63,879 nt of DNA. It comes from Alphaproteobacteria bacterium (GTDB lineage Bacteria > Pseudomonadota > Alphaproteobacteria > UBA7985 > JAUIBT01). The notes beneath the pieces are model-generated. The model saw nothing but the letters and a program-made list of their open reading frames with translations. It had not been told where the DNA came from and did not search any database. A program made the translations under genes and the position numbers. Shown here in pieces: positions 27,149-36,932 of the stretch. Numbering within the stretch: the stretch's first letter is position 1; each line of letters starts with the position of its first letter. Location of the stretch: positions 1-63,879 of the forward strand of contig JAUIDR010000015.1 in the NCBI GenBank assembly GCA_030428565.1, in the 5' to 3' direction.

Positions 27149-29515
27149 CTACTTACTCGGCCAACGCTCTGGGCGCGGCCACCATTTGCTCCAAGGTCGT
27201 GTGCCTTGCCACGCTCTAACTTCCCGCAATTGCCAGCCCTTGCCGCTGCGATACACCGCCACCGCGCCTCGCTCCTTCAGGCGCGCATAGTCTATCAACG
27301 GCACGCCGCAGCCTTGCATTGAGGCCTGCAGCGAGACAACCAACGCCGAAGACTGGCAGTCTTCAATCAGGCTTTCATAATCCTGGCTGATAGCGATGGG
27401 ATGCCTCCCCGTCGTCACGCAAGCCAGCTCATCACAGCGGATCAGCCCCTGTGCTTCGGCCTGCTTGAGGCTCAAGACCGGCTGCCAGCCTTGGGCGTGC
27501 GACCATTGATCGGCGACAAACGAGCCCGCGCGCGTTCGATACAAAATCAGTCCTTCGGGGCTCTGAATCGCGACCGAGCGCGCATTGCCCGCGATGTAAG
27601 CGCGGGCAGGCTGGGCCGCCATGGGCCCAACAAAACTCGCCATTAACAAGAGCGCAGCCGCCGCGCGCAGAACGCCACGCGTCAACAGTGACATCCAGAG
27701 CGCAAGCCCGGTCAGAGCGGTCCAAGCGCCGCTGAAGCTGGCCATGTAGATGAGCCCGATCTCTAGCCCTGAGAACCAATGCGCCCAGTCCAGCAACAGC
27801 CTCACGCCCCAGCTCATGGGCACAAAGGCAAGATCGCCTAGACCCAATGGAGACAGCAACAGCCCCACCATGCCCCAGGGCAAAATCCACAGCCCGGTCA
27901 AAGGGACGGCGAGCAGATTGGAAAGGATGCCCGCCAAGGCCAAGCGGTGAAAGGTCGCCAAGACAAAGGGCGCCGTCGCCAATGTGGCCAAGATCGATGT
28001 CACCATCAGGCCCGCCGCCTTGCTGGCAGCCAGCAGTCCCAGGCTGCGTTCCTGGCCATCGGCACCGAAAAAACCACGATTGAGCAGGCGCTGCCAAACC
28101 GGCGCAAAGGCGATCAGCGCCGAAACCGCTGCAAATGACATTTGAAAGCTAGGCGTCAACAAGCTCTCGGGCCGCGTCAATAAGATGACCGCTGCCGCCC
28201 ATCCCACCAGTCGCGGTGAAAAGGCGCGTCGATCAAAGGCCACCGCTGCCAAGACCAGCGCCAGCATCAGAAACGCGCGTTGGGCCGGAATAGCAGTGCC
28301 GGAAATCAACAGGTACCCTGCAGCAACCCCCAGCGTCAGCACGGCCGCAATTTTCTTGGCATGCAACCGTACCGCCGGAATCCCAAAGCCCAGCAAGGCA
28401 AACCGCAAACAAAGGAAGGCAAAGCCCGCGACAATGCCCATGTGCAGTCCAGAAATGGCAAACAAATGCGCCAGACCTGATCTGCGAATGGCTTCTTTGC
28501 CCGCTTCCGAAACCCCCTGACTGTGCCCCACCACCAGCGCAGCCATGGCTTGGCCGATATCGCCCGGATAGCGTTGTCGCAAATGCTGTGCCAAGCCTTC
28601 GCGCCAAATTTCTAGCGCCGCGGTCATGGTCCAGGCGGGCGCAGCCTCAACGAGTTGCGGAGCCTCCATAAAGCGCCCGTAGCCACCGACCCCCTGGAAG
28701 AACGCCAGGCGCTGAATATCAAGACCACCCGGACGCACGGGCTCTGAAGGAGGAAAGGCCTGAACGCGCCCACGCAGCCGCGCGCCGACGCGCAGCAACT
28801 CCGGCGCGGCTTCTGGCTCCGACCAGCGAAGGCGCAACAACTTGGGCATGGGCCGGTCAACGGGCCAATCGTCGATGACCTCGGGCTCAATCCACAATCG
28901 CCAGGCCTCGGCTTCTTGCTCGCTTCGCCGTACAACGCCGGTTAGCTGCTTGGCGAAGATGGGCCGTTCAAGTTTGAGCGTGGCCTTGCTAGTGGTGCGC
29001 AAACTGGCCGCGGCAAAGCCCAGACTGCTGGCAGACATCGCAGCCAACATCAGCGTTAGAACAGACAGCAGCAGGCCGCTGGCCCACACCGCGCTTGCAG
29101 ATGCCGCCCAGCGCCGAAATGCCACGATCAGTGCGCCGCAAGCGACCAAGGCCACGATCCCAAGCCACCACGGCGGTTCGACGGGCAGAGCAAAATAGAC
29201 CAAAATACCAGCCGGCAATCCGGTCAGCGCCATCAAGGGCCATTGTGCCAACGACTGGCTGGCATCCAGCGCCAGCCTTCGCGCGACGGCATCCAGCAAC
29301 GCCCGCCACGCTTTGCCCCATTCCTGCTGTCCGTTAGCGTCAATCCCCGGCTGATCGGCCGCCGCGCTGTCACCGGCAAAATCCAGAGTCGCGCCCCAAG
29401 GTTGGCGAGCCGCCTTGACCTCGCCTTCTGCGCCGCGCGCAACGGCGTATAGCCACGCCGGTCTAGGGCGCAGAAGCGACCAAAGATGTGCGAACGATGG
29501 GAGCCATTTTGACAC
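27149..29515 (-). CDS. comEC: ComEC/Rec2-family DNA-uptake channel protein
   Basis: ComEC forms the inner-membrane channel for single-stranded DNA during transformation. The 788-residue protein has an N-terminal DUF4131-like region with membrane helices, the competence core with the hallmark HLFAISGLHMGI, and further helices to about residue 620. The C-terminal 150 residues show none of the HxHxDH metal motif of Gram-positive ComEC proteins; a degenerate tail is usual in alphaproteobacteria. It is divergent from gltX with 114 bases between. No other competence genes are in the window, so competence itself cannot be concluded. Confidence 0.92.
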   Translation of the reverse strand: MSKWLPSFAHLWSLLRPRPAWLYAVARGAEGEVKAARQPWGATLDFAGDSAAADQPGIDANGQQEWGKAWRALLDAVARRLALDASQSLAQWPLMALTGLPAGILVYFALPVEPPWWLGIVALVACGALIVAFRRWAASASAVWASGLLLSVLTLMLAAMSASSLGFAAASLRTTSKATLKLERPIFAKQLTGVVRRSEQEAEAWRLWIEPEVIDDWPVDRPMPKLLRLRWSEPEAAPELLRVGARLRGRVQAFPPSEPVRPGGLDIQRLAFFQGVGGYGRFMEAPQLVEAAPAWTMTAALEIWREGLAQHLRQRYPGDIGQAMAALVVGHSQGVSEAGKEAIRRSGLAHLFAISGLHMGIVAGFAFLCLRFALLGFGIPAVRLHAKKIAAVLTLGVAAGYLLISGTAIPAQRAFLMLALVLAAVAFDRRAFSPRLVGWAAAVILLTRPESLLTPSFQMSFAAVSALIAFAPVWQRLLNRGFFGADGQERSLGLLAASKAAGLMVTSILATLATAPFVLATFHRLALAGILSNLLAVPLTGLWILPWGMVGLLLSPLGLGDLAFVPMSWGVRLLLDWAHWFSGLEIGLIYMASFSGAWTALTGLALWMSLLTRGVLRAAAALLLMASFVGPMAAQPARAYIAGNARSVAIQSPEGLILYRTRAGSFVADQWSHAQGWQPVLSLKQAEAQGLIRCDELACVTTGRHPIAISQDYESLIEDCQSSALVVSLQASMQGCGVPLIDYARLKERGAVAVYRSGKGWQLREVRAWQGTRPWSKWWPRPERWPSK

Positions 29516-29550
29516 TCTTTACCTCGAAAGGCGTGCAGACAAGCTGCGAC

Positions 29551-29579
29551 TTGGTTCACTTTGCAGCCTATGGTATGGA
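29551..29579 (+). promoter_or_regulatory. possible gltX promoter
   Basis: TTGGTT (29551-29556), a 17-base spacer and TATGGA (29574-29579), about 50 bases before the gltX start. A partial match only. Confidence 0.3.
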
Positions 29580-29629
29580 AGCCGCAATAAAACCAATACC
29601 TCCTGATTTGATAAGCAATCGAACCCTCG

Positions 29630-31027
29630 ATGACAATTGTTACGCGCTTTGCGCCCTCCCCGACCGGCTTCTTGCACATTGGCGGCGCCCGTACCGCCTT
29701 GTTCAACTGGCTCCTTGCACGCCACCACCAAGGGCGATTCTTGCTGCGCGTCGAAGATACCGATCGCGCGCGTTCGACCCAAGAAGCCATTGACGCCATT
29801 GTCAGCGGCATGGCTTGGATGGGATTGGACCATGACGGCGATATCGTTTTCCAATCTCAAAACCTGGCGCGTCACCAAGAAGTTGCGGCCCAGTTGTTAG
29901 CCGATGACAAAGCCTATAAGTGCTTCACCAGCCAAGAAGAACTAGCCGCATTGCGCGCTGAAGCTGAAGCCAACAAGCAGCACTTTAAGTTCCAGAGCCC
30001 TTGGCGCGACCGCGACCCCAATGAGGCCCCGGCTGACACGCCCTATGTGGTGCGCATCAAGGCCCCGCAAGATGGCGAGATGACGATCGACGACCAGGTG
30101 CAAGGCGCCGTCACCAAGCCTGCAGACGACCTGGATGATTTGGTCATGCTGCGCGCTGATGGCACCCCGACCTATATGCTGGCGGTTGTGGTCGACGATC
30201 ACGATATGGGCGTGACCCACGTTATTCGCGGTGACGACCACCTGAACAACGCCTTCCGCCAAAAGGTCATCTTCGATGCCTTGGGCTGGGATTTTCCCGT
30301 TCAAGCCCACATCCCGCTGATCCACGGTCAAGACGGCGCGAAGATGTCGAAGCGGCACGGCGCATTGGGAGTCGAGTGGTACGAAGAAGCGGGCTTTTTA
30401 CCTGAGGCCATGCGCAACTACCTGCTGCGTTTGGGCTGGAGCCACGGCGACGAGGAAATCATTCCAACCGATAAAGCGATCGAGTGGTTTGATCTGGACG
30501 CCGTGGGCAAGAGCCCGTCGCGCTTCGATTTGGAAAAACTGAAGTTCATCAACGCGCACTACATGAAGACCGCGGAGCCAGAAGCGCTCTTGACCTTGCT
30601 GTGGCAGCACTTGGAAGCACAAGGCATTGAGCCCAGCGCCGAGCAAAAAGGCTGGATCAAAGCGGGCTTGGCCAGCTTGGTTGAGCGTTCAAAGACCCTG
30701 CCCGAATTGGTCGAGCAAGCCGGCATCTATTACCGCGCTCTGCCCCTCCCGCTCGATCCAAAGGCCGAGAAGGCCCTGGACGCAGACGGCTTGGCGCTTT
30801 TAGTCGCGGTAAAAGAATTTGCGCAAGGCATGAGTGACTGGCAAGAAGAGGCCATCACGTCTTCTTTGAAACAATTTGCGGCGCAAAGAGAGCTAAAGAT
30901 CGGCAAAGTCTTTCAGCCATTGCGCGCAGCCCTCACCGGCTCGATGGCCTCACCAGGCGTCAGCGAGGTGATGTCGGTGCTTGGCAAAGAAGAAACACTT
31001 CGTCGTATTGAGAGCCGCCTGGCCTAG
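29630..31027 (+). CDS. gltX: glutamyl-tRNA synthetase
   Basis: Class I aminoacyl-tRNA synthetase charging tRNA-Glu. The 465-residue protein carries the HIGH-type motif in FAPSPTGFLHIGGART at residues 6-21 and the KMSKS-type motif in DGAKMSKRHGALG around residue 238. The C-terminal anticodon-binding helices are present and full length. No strong ribosome-binding site is visible. gltA follows on the same strand after about 180 bases. In many alphaproteobacteria lexA lies near comEC, gltX and gltA; it is absent here. Confidence 0.97.
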   Translation: MTIVTRFAPSPTGFLHIGGARTALFNWLLARHHQGRFLLRVEDTDRARSTQEAIDAIVSGMAWMGLDHDGDIVFQSQNLARHQEVAAQLLADDKAYKCFTSQEELAALRAEAEANKQHFKFQSPWRDRDPNEAPADTPYVVRIKAPQDGEMTIDDQVQGAVTKPADDLDDLVMLRADGTPTYMLAVVVDDHDMGVTHVIRGDDHLNNAFRQKVIFDALGWDFPVQAHIPLIHGQDGAKMSKRHGALGVEWYEEAGFLPEAMRNYLLRLGWSHGDEEIIPTDKAIEWFDLDAVGKSPSRFDLEKLKFINAHYMKTAEPEALLTLLWQHLEAQGIEPSAEQKGWIKAGLASLVERSKTLPELVEQAGIYYRALPLPLDPKAEKALDADGLALLVAVKEFAQGMSDWQEEAITSSLKQFAAQRELKIGKVFQPLRAALTGSMASPGVSEVMSVLGKEETLRRIESRLA

Positions 31028-31206
31028 GCCAGGATCAAAGAGCGCGACGAACCCCCAAACTGGATTTCGGGCCAGCCTAAAGGTCCGAGGAAGGGAAACA
31101 GAATATGAGCGTCTTGCACAAGATACTCGGGAACATCGTCGGCCGAAAGGACCCAACGGCGGACACCGCTCAGGCCCTGCCCAACAACAAAACAAAGGAA
31201 GAGAAT

Positions 31207-32508
31207 ATGGATACATCAACCTCACAATCCTACACCCTTCGCAATAACGAAGACGGAACCGAAATCGAACTGCCGGTTTTGCAAGGCTCCGTAGGTCCGA
31301 GTGTAATTGATGTGCGGGCGTTGTATAAGAACACCGGCCATTTCACCTATGATCCAGGTTTTACTTCAACGGGCTCAACCGATTCGGCCATTACCTACAT
31401 TGATGGCGACCAAGGCATCTTGCTGCACCGCGGCTATTCCATCGATGACCTGGCCAGCAAGTCCGACTTTATGGAGACCTGCTATTTGCTGTGGTACGGC
31501 GAGCTTCCCAACGCCCAGCAAAAGGCTGAATTCGTCAACACGGTGACACGCCACACCATGCTGCACGACCAAATCACCTACTTCTTCCGTGGGTTCCGTC
31601 GCGATGCCCACCCCATGGCAATTATGGTCGGCGTCGTTGGCGCGCTGTCGGCTTTCTATCACGACTCAACCGATATTACCGACCCGCAGCAACGCCAAAT
31701 CGCAGCGATCCGCCTGATTGCTAAGATGCCGACGATTGCCGCTTGGACCTACAAGTATTCTGTCGGCCAGCCCTTCATGTATCCGCGCAATAACCTGTCT
31801 TATGCGGGCAATTTCTTGCAGATGGTTTTCGGCGTTCCGACAGAAGACTACGTGGTCAACCCCGTGCTTGAACGTGCAATGGATCGCATCTTCATCTTGC
31901 ACGCGGATCACGAACAAAACGCGTCGACTTCGACCGTGCGCATCGCTGGCTCTTCGGGCGCCAACCCCTTTGCTTGTATCTCAGCGGGCATCGCCTCGCT
32001 TTGGGGCCCCGCCCACGGTGGCGCCAACGAAGCGGTTCTGACTATGCTGGAGCAAATCGGCCACAAGGATAACATCCCCGAATACGTCGCTCGTGCCAAA
32101 GATAAGAACGACCCCTTCCGCCTGATGGGCTTTGGCCACCGCGTCTACAAAAACTTCGATCCGCGCGCCAAGATCATGCGCGAAGAAGCGCACAAGGTTC
32201 TGGGCGAATTGGGCATTAACGATCCCAAGTTGGAACTGGCGATGGAGCTGGAGCAGATCGCTCTCAACGACCCGTACTTCGTTGAGCGCAAGCTGTACCC
32301 CAACGTTGATTTCTATTCTGGCATCATCTTGTCAGCTATGGGCTTCCCCACTTCCATGTTCACCGTACTGTTCGCGCTGGCACGGACCGTGGGTTGGATC
32401 ACACAGTGGGAAGAGATGATCGAAGATCCGTCGCAAAAGATCTCTCGCCCGCGTCAGCTCTATGTGGGTGAAAAGCACCGCCCTTACGTCGATATCGACA
32501 AGCGCTAG
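31207..32508 (+). CDS. gltA: citrate synthase
   Basis: Condenses acetyl-CoA and oxaloacetate to citrate, the entry to the TCA cycle. At 433 residues it matches the hexameric NADH-sensitive bacterial type. Catalytic signatures are visible: [14 protein letters not shown], the active-site His in [11 protein letters not shown] and [14 protein letters not shown] with the second His and the Asp. Two starts are plausible: ATG at 31207 with AAGGA seven bases upstream gives the family-typical N-terminus; ATG at 31105, preceded by GGAAGGG, would add 34 residues. The shorter is preferred on family length. Confidence 0.97.
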   Translation: MDTSTSQSYTLRNNEDGTEIELPVLQGSVGPSVIDVRALYKNTGHFTYDPGFTSTGSTDSAITYIDGDQGILLHRGYSIDDLASKSDFMETCYLLWYGELPNAQQKAEFVNTVTRHTMLHDQITYFFRGFRRDAHPMAIMVGVVGALSAFYHDSTDITDPQQRQIAAIRLIAKMPTIAAWTYKYSVGQPFMYPRNNLSYAGNFLQMVFGVPTEDYVVNPVLERAMDRIFILHADHEQNASTSTVRIAGSSGANPFACISAGIASLWGPAHGGANEAVLTMLEQIGHKDNIPEYVARAKDKNDPFRLMGFGHRVYKNFDPRAKIMREEAHKVLGELGINDPKLELAMELEQIALNDPYFVERKLYPNVDFYSGIILSAMGFPTSMFTVLFALARTVGWITQWEEMIEDPSQKISRPRQLYVGEKHRPYVDIDKR

Positions 32509-32596
32509 GGCAAAAAAATTGTAGGTTGGACGGGCGATTCCAGCGCATTAGGGCTTGAATTTCCCGGCCACTTAGTCTTAATACAAGCCAAATTTA

Positions 32597-32626
32597 CGGG
32601 CACTTCGGGCGAGGTGCCCGCTTTTG
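32597..32626 (+). terminator. terminator after gltA
   Basis: CGGGCAC (32597-32603) pairs with GTGCCCG (32614-32620), followed by CTTTTG, 89 bases after the gltA stop and 78 before rpmA. Confidence 0.7.
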
Positions 32627-32703
32627 TCTGCGATACTCACGGCCCTTGGGGTGGCCTTTGCCAATCCATGTGGATGAGTGCCGGACCTTGAAAGGATTAC
32701 GAA

Positions 32704-32991
32704 ATGGCAACCAAAAAGGCTGGCGGTAGCTCGAAGAACGGCCGCGACTCAGAATCGAAACGCTTGGGCGTGAAGAAGTACGGCGGCGAAGCTGTACTGG
32801 CTGGCAACATCATCGTGCGCCAGCGCGGCACCAAGTTCCACCCTGGTACCAATGTTGGCATGGGCAAGGACCACACCCTCTTCGCTCTGACCGAAGGCAA
32901 GGTGAAATTCCACTCTGGCCAACGCGGCAAGTCTCTGGTCTCAATTGAGCCCGCAAACGACTCTGCCGATCAGGCCGTGGCCGCTGAATAA
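32704..32991 (+). CDS. rpmA: 50S ribosomal protein L27
   Basis: A 95-residue ribosomal protein whose N-terminus reaches the peptidyl-transferase centre. The start [16 protein letters not shown] is the canonical L27 sequence and [26 protein letters not shown] and [10 protein letters not shown] follow. AAAGGAT lies six bases upstream of the ATG. L27 is usually encoded directly after rplU (L21) and before obg; here rpmA is alone between gltA and an oxidoreductase operon, bounded by terminators on both sides. Confidence 0.98.
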   Translation: MATKKAGGSSKNGRDSESKRLGVKKYGGEAVLAGNIIVRQRGTKFHPGTNVGMGKDHTLFALTEGKVKFHSGQRGKSLVSIEPANDSADQAVAAE

Positions 32992-33011
32992 TCAGCGCCT
33001 ATAAGATACGA

Positions 33012-33047
33012 AAACCGGGTCACCCAGTAGGGTCGCCCGGTTTTTTT
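33012..33047 (+). terminator. terminator after rpmA
   Basis: An ACCGGGTCACCC/GGGTCGCCCGGT stem followed by seven T, 20 bases after the rpmA stop. Confidence 0.9.
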
Positions 33048-33072
33048 ATGCCTTGCGTTCGACCCGTTGTCG

Positions 33073-35058
33073 TTAGAGCGCCAACGCAGTCTTGCGGCCT
33101 TCAAAGATGGCAAAGGCCGCATTGCGTGGGGCATTCGCGTCTCCAATCAAACGCGGCTCCAGACCCAGCGCCAACAGATCGTCACGCAGGCTCATGTCGG
33201 CATAGTTGGCCGTCGCCAGCACCAAGGTGTCGGCCGCCAGCGTCTCTTGCGTTCCATCAAGAAGGCTCACCAACTCAGCGCCCTCGTCGATCCAGGCTGT
33301 GATCGCTCGCTCGGTAAACAAGCGCACGCCTAAGCCAACCAAGGTCCGACGCAAGGGGAAGTCAGCCGCTGAGCGCTGTAACTCCTTGCCAACAAGGGGA
33401 TCAGGCGTCACAAGGCTGACCTCGTGACCTTGCTCGGCCAGATGCCAAGCCGTGCCGCAGCCCTTCCAAAAGCCGCCTTCGTCCAGCACCACAACGCGTT
33501 TGCCGATCGGCGCTTGCCGGGCCATGACATCCGCTGCCGACATGCCCCCGCCCCTTTCAATACCCGGCAGGCGTTCTAAGTGTGGCAGTGCTTTTTGAAA
33601 TCCGGTCTCAGGCGGCAAGGAACCGGTCGCCAAGACAACCTGACCCTCGCCCCAGGCTTGAATCTCCTCTGCCTCCCAATAGGCATTGAAATGTTGGTCC
33701 ACACCCAAACGGGTGAGTTCGCGCTCGTACCAGTCGATCAGGTCAGTGATTTGAGCGCGGCGCGGCTGCATACCCGCTAAACGAAATTGTCCGCCGAGCG
33801 AAGGCCCCGCTTCAACGAGGGTCACATCAAGGCCGCGTTCGGCCGCCACACGCGCGGCCTCCAGTCCTGCCGGACCGCCCCCCACTACCAGTAGGCGCTG
33901 ACGGTCGGCTGCCTGGCCGCGCAAATAGGGCTCTTGGCCCCAAACGTGTTCGCGGCCCGCTGCCGGATTCACCAGGCAAGATATCCAATAGTCGCGACTG
34001 CGCCGCCCCCAACACTGCTGATTGCAGGAAATACAACCGCGAATGCGCTCGGCCTGATCGGCCCTGGCCTTATTGACCAGTTGCGGGTCAGCGATTTGCC
34101 CGCGCACGATCGAAACCAAGTCAGCTTCGCCTGCCCCCAAGACCGTATTGGCGTTGTCGGGTGTGCGGATATGGGCCTCAGCGATCACCTTGGCGTGGGA
34201 CAGCTTAGATTTCAGAGCTTGTGTCAGACCGACCGTTGGCTTTTCGCCATAAAGAAAAGTCGGCATGAGTTTGTAGAAATCAAAATAGCCGCCCGAGCCC
34301 ACCGTTACATAGTCCATGAGTTGTTCGCGGTCATGCAGCGCTACGATATCGATCAAGCCCTCCCCACTCAGGGCCACGGGCACATCGGGCTCATCGCTGA
34401 CCGACAGTCCAACAATGAAATCCTCGCCGCAGGCCTTGCGGATACGCTGTAGAACTTCGCGCGAGAAACGAGTCCTGTTTTCAAGGCTACCGCCCCACTG
34501 ATCGTCGCGGGTATTGGAAAACGGCGTCCAAAATTGGTCGAGCATGCCATGATAGGCGGCCCAGACCTCCACCCCATCGAATCCCGAGTCCTGACAGCGT
34601 CGCGCGGTCTGGACGAAGCCGTCAATCGTGGCTTCAATTTCGGCCTCGCTCATAGTGTGGCTGCCATCGCTGTCGTGCCAAGACGGCCCGCCCGAAGGCG
34701 ACCAAGCGGCGTGCCAAGCGTTGTCGCCGTCGCCGTGCGCGCCCACGTGGTAGAGCTGTTGGATCATGACCGCGCCTTCGCCCCTGCAAGCTTCAGTGAG
34801 GCGACGAAAGCCTGGCACCACGGCCTCGTCATTGACCCGGAAATTACCCCGCGTCAGTACGGCTGCCGGATGCACGGGCATGGGTTCAACAACGATCATG
34901 CCAGCACCGCCGCGCGCACGAGCCAGGTAATAGCCCAGGTGCTGATCGCCCGGCAGCCCCAACTCACTCATGTTGGTAGTGTGGGCACCAAAAACGATGC
35001 GGTTAGACAAAGTTTTATGCCGCAAAGTCAGTGGCTTAAAAACGTGTTCAAATGCCAT
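33073..35058 (-). CDS. FMN/FAD iron-sulfur oxidoreductase (TMADH/dienoyl-CoA reductase family)
   Basis: A 661-residue protein with an N-terminal old-yellow-enzyme TIM barrel for FMN, a [4Fe-4S] site and a C-terminal FAD/NAD(P) domain ([19 protein letters not shown]). The four cluster cysteines are visible as Cys342, Cys345, Cys349 and Cys361 with the C-x2-C-x3-C-x11-C spacing. Relatives include trimethylamine and dimethylamine dehydrogenases, 2,4-dienoyl-CoA reductase and N-methylproline demethylases. The neighbours suggest a secondary or tertiary amine substrate such as an N-methylated proline, but this is inference. AAGGAG lies nine bases before the ATG at 35058. It is the last gene of a four-gene minus-strand operon, 16 bases after the ProC-like gene. 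Confidence 0.88.
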   Translation of the reverse strand: MAFEHVFKPLTLRHKTLSNRIVFGAHTTNMSELGLPGDQHLGYYLARARGGAGMIVVEPMPVHPAAVLTRGNFRVNDEAVVPGFRRLTEACRGEGAVMIQQLYHVGAHGDGDNAWHAAWSPSGGPSWHDSDGSHTMSEAEIEATIDGFVQTARRCQDSGFDGVEVWAAYHGMLDQFWTPFSNTRDDQWGGSLENRTRFSREVLQRIRKACGEDFIVGLSVSDEPDVPVALSGEGLIDIVALHDREQLMDYVTVGSGGYFDFYKLMPTFLYGEKPTVGLTQALKSKLSHAKVIAEAHIRTPDNANTVLGAGEADLVSIVRGQIADPQLVNKARADQAERIRGCISCNQQCWGRRSRDYWISCLVNPAAGREHVWGQEPYLRGQAADRQRLLVVGGGPAGLEAARVAAERGLDVTLVEAGPSLGGQFRLAGMQPRRAQITDLIDWYERELTRLGVDQHFNAYWEAEEIQAWGEGQVVLATGSLPPETGFQKALPHLERLPGIERGGGMSAADVMARQAPIGKRVVVLDEGGFWKGCGTAWHLAEQGHEVSLVTPDPLVGKELQRSAADFPLRRTLVGLGVRLFTERAITAWIDEGAELVSLLDGTQETLAADTLVLATANYADMSLRDDLLALGLEPRLIGDANAPRNAAFAIFEGRKTALAL

Positions 35059-35074
35059 TCTGGCCATCTCCTTG

Positions 35075-35860
35075 TCAGTCGTACCGCGCCTTGAGACCGT
35101 CCAGACCCTTGTTGAGCGCCTCGTAGGCTCCTGCCTGCCCCAGCACTTCGCGCAGTTCAGCGTTGAAGCCACCGGGCGTGTTCAGAGCCGCGATAAGATC
35201 GGTTAGCGTGTCACCATCGGCCAGGGGCCGCGCCATCAAGCTGTTGCCGATAAGTTGACGCAAAAAGGCTTGGCTCGCTTGCGGGTCAGCCTGACCACCC
35301 GCCTCCAGATGCACTGTGAGCCAATCGTTGGCTTCGCAAAGCAGCTTGACTACCGGAGAAAGCACCGCTTGCGCCGACATATAGGATTGCAGGGCCGCAT
35401 CGCTGGCCATGGGGTAAAGGCTATCTTCCGCGCCAAACAAATCCTGCAACACGTCAGAAGCTGGCTGCACCAAGACCGGCGAGCCGCCTTGCGCGATGCC
35501 GGGAAAGGGGATCATCAGCGCTTCAAATTGCGCAGGCGCGACCAACTTGGCAACTTCGCGAACGTCCAGGTCGGCCATAAAGGACACCACGCGCTGATCG
35601 GCACGAAACGTCAGCTCTGATAGGACGCCTGGCGCTTGCGCCCCGGTCGTGCCGATGAAGACCAGATCGGACGCATCCACGACGGCCTGGTTGGGCGCCA
35701 CGGTGACATGGGTAAACTCCGCCCCCAGCTTTGCGGCATTCGCCGCGCCGCGCTCAGAGACCGTGAGCGCAAAGCCGCGCCGCGCCAAGCTGGTCGCGAC
35801 CGCGGTTGCAATGGTCCCCAGCCCGACGATACCTAGCCTCAGCGTTTGCGGGTCGCTCAT
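35075..35860 (-). CDS. ProC-like NAD(P)-dependent reductase
   Basis: A 261-residue Rossmann-fold protein. The loop GIVGLGTIA lies at the N-terminus. The C-terminal half resembles the dimerisation domain of pyrroline-5-carboxylate reductase, including a TPGG segment (AALNTPGGFNAELR) where ProC has SPGG. ProC reduces delta1-pyrroline-5-carboxylate to proline; next to a proline-racemase-superfamily gene, reduction of delta1-pyrroline-2-carboxylate is an attractive alternative. GGAGG lies seven bases before the ATG at 35860. It lies between the racemase-like gene (39-base gap) and the iron-sulfur flavoprotein gene. Specific activity is inference. Confidence 0.75.
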   Translation of the reverse strand: MSDPQTLRLGIVGLGTIATAVATSLARRGFALTVSERGAANAAKLGAEFTHVTVAPNQAVVDASDLVFIGTTGAQAPGVLSELTFRADQRVVSFMADLDVREVAKLVAPAQFEALMIPFPGIAQGGSPVLVQPASDVLQDLFGAEDSLYPMASDAALQSYMSAQAVLSPVVKLLCEANDWLTVHLEAGGQADPQASQAFLRQLIGNSLMARPLADGDTLTDLIAALNTPGGFNAELREVLGQAGAYEALNKGLDGLKARYD

Positions 35861-35899
35861 GAGATTTCCTCCACTCTCATTCATAGAAACTTGGCTTAG

Positions 35900-36931
35900 C
35901 TATTGTTTTTGTGGCCAAGTATCGCTCAATTTATAGCCGCCTGGCCAGGGGTCGTCCGGGTCCAACATGTGTTGATGCACGCCGGTTATCCAGGCGCGGC
36001 CGGTGATTTGCGGAACGATGGCTGGGCGGTCGCCGACTTGGCAATTTTCGATAACCTCTCCAATGAAGGTCGAACCGATGATCGAGCGCCCGATTAGCTT
36101 ATCGCCCTTCTTCATGCGCCCCTTGGCCGCTTCCACCGCCATACGCGCCGAAATCCCTGTACCGCAGGGTGAACGGTCCAGCTTGCCCGGTTGAATAGCG
36201 ACCGCAGAGCGCAAGGTCCGGCCCTCATCGCAAGGCTCGAGAGGACTCATGAAGTTGCAAAAGGAGATGTGCCGCCAGTCGGGGTTATCTGGATGGTGAA
36301 AGCCCAACTGCTCGTTGGCTGAATGGGTAATTTTCGCACCTAATTGCGATAGATCGCGCGCTTCATCGGGTGCAATGGCAAAACCTAGGGCCTTGGCATC
36401 GACGATGACAAAGCTATCGCCGCCAAAGGCTGTGTCCACGGTCAACGTCCCCAACCCTGCCACCTCCAGCGCTATGCTAAGATCGCAGGCAAAGGACGGC
36501 AGGTTTTGCACGCTGACACGCTTGGCCTTTCCGCCTTGGCATTCAGCGCGCACTTTGACCAGTCCGCCCGGAGCCTCCAGCAGCATTTCTGTGACCGGTT
36601 CTTGCATGGGCACCAGCCCGGTATCCAGCAGTACGGTTGAAACGCAAATAGCGTTTGAGCCCGACATGGGCGGCGTATCTTCGGGCTCCATGATGATAAA
36701 AGCCGCGTCGGCATCTGGGTGTTTGGGCGGCACCAGCAAGTTGACGTGTCGAAACACACCGCCGCGCGGCTCGTTCAGCATGAAGCGGCGTAGCGTCTGA
36801 TCCTCAGCTATAAAGCGGCGCTGATCCCAAAGCGTTTCGCCCGGTGGCGGCGCAACACCACCAACGATGACGTCGCCTACCTCGCCCTCAGCGTGGCAGG
36901 AGACCGTGTGAATGACCTTGGAGCTGCGCAT
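35900..36931 (-). CDS. proline racemase superfamily protein (hydroxyproline epimerase/dehydratase type)
   Basis: A 343-residue two-lobed cofactor-independent enzyme. The superfamily uses two thiols that work as acid and base: Cys/Cys in proline racemases and 4-hydroxyproline epimerases, Cys/Thr in trans-3-hydroxyproline dehydratases. Here the first position is Ser90 ([10 protein letters not shown]) and the second is Cys256 (DRSPCGTG), so it belongs to the less-studied Ser/Cys group. The N-terminus ([23 protein letters not shown]) is typical. The neighbouring ProC-like reductase and demethylase-like flavoproteins favour a hydroxyproline or N-methyl-(hydroxy)proline substrate. It is one base from the upstream flavoprotein gene, indicating coupled translation. 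Confidence 0.85.
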   Translation of the reverse strand: MRSSKVIHTVSCHAEGEVGDVIVGGVAPPPGETLWDQRRFIAEDQTLRRFMLNEPRGGVFRHVNLLVPPKHPDADAAFIIMEPEDTPPMSGSNAICVSTVLLDTGLVPMQEPVTEMLLEAPGGLVKVRAECQGGKAKRVSVQNLPSFACDLSIALEVAGLGTLTVDTAFGGDSFVIVDAKALGFAIAPDEARDLSQLGAKITHSANEQLGFHHPDNPDWRHISFCNFMSPLEPCDEGRTLRSAVAIQPGKLDRSPCGTGISARMAVEAAKGRMKKGDKLIGRSIIGSTFIGEVIENCQVGDRPAIVPQITGRAWITGVHQHMLDPDDPWPGGYKLSDTWPQKQ

Positions 36932-36932
36932 T

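Noticed and set aside
29516-29629. LexA box between comEC and gltX
   Set aside because: I looked for GTTC-N7-GTTC or GAAC-N7-GAAC arrangements because of the usual lexA neighbourhood; only isolated half-sites are present.
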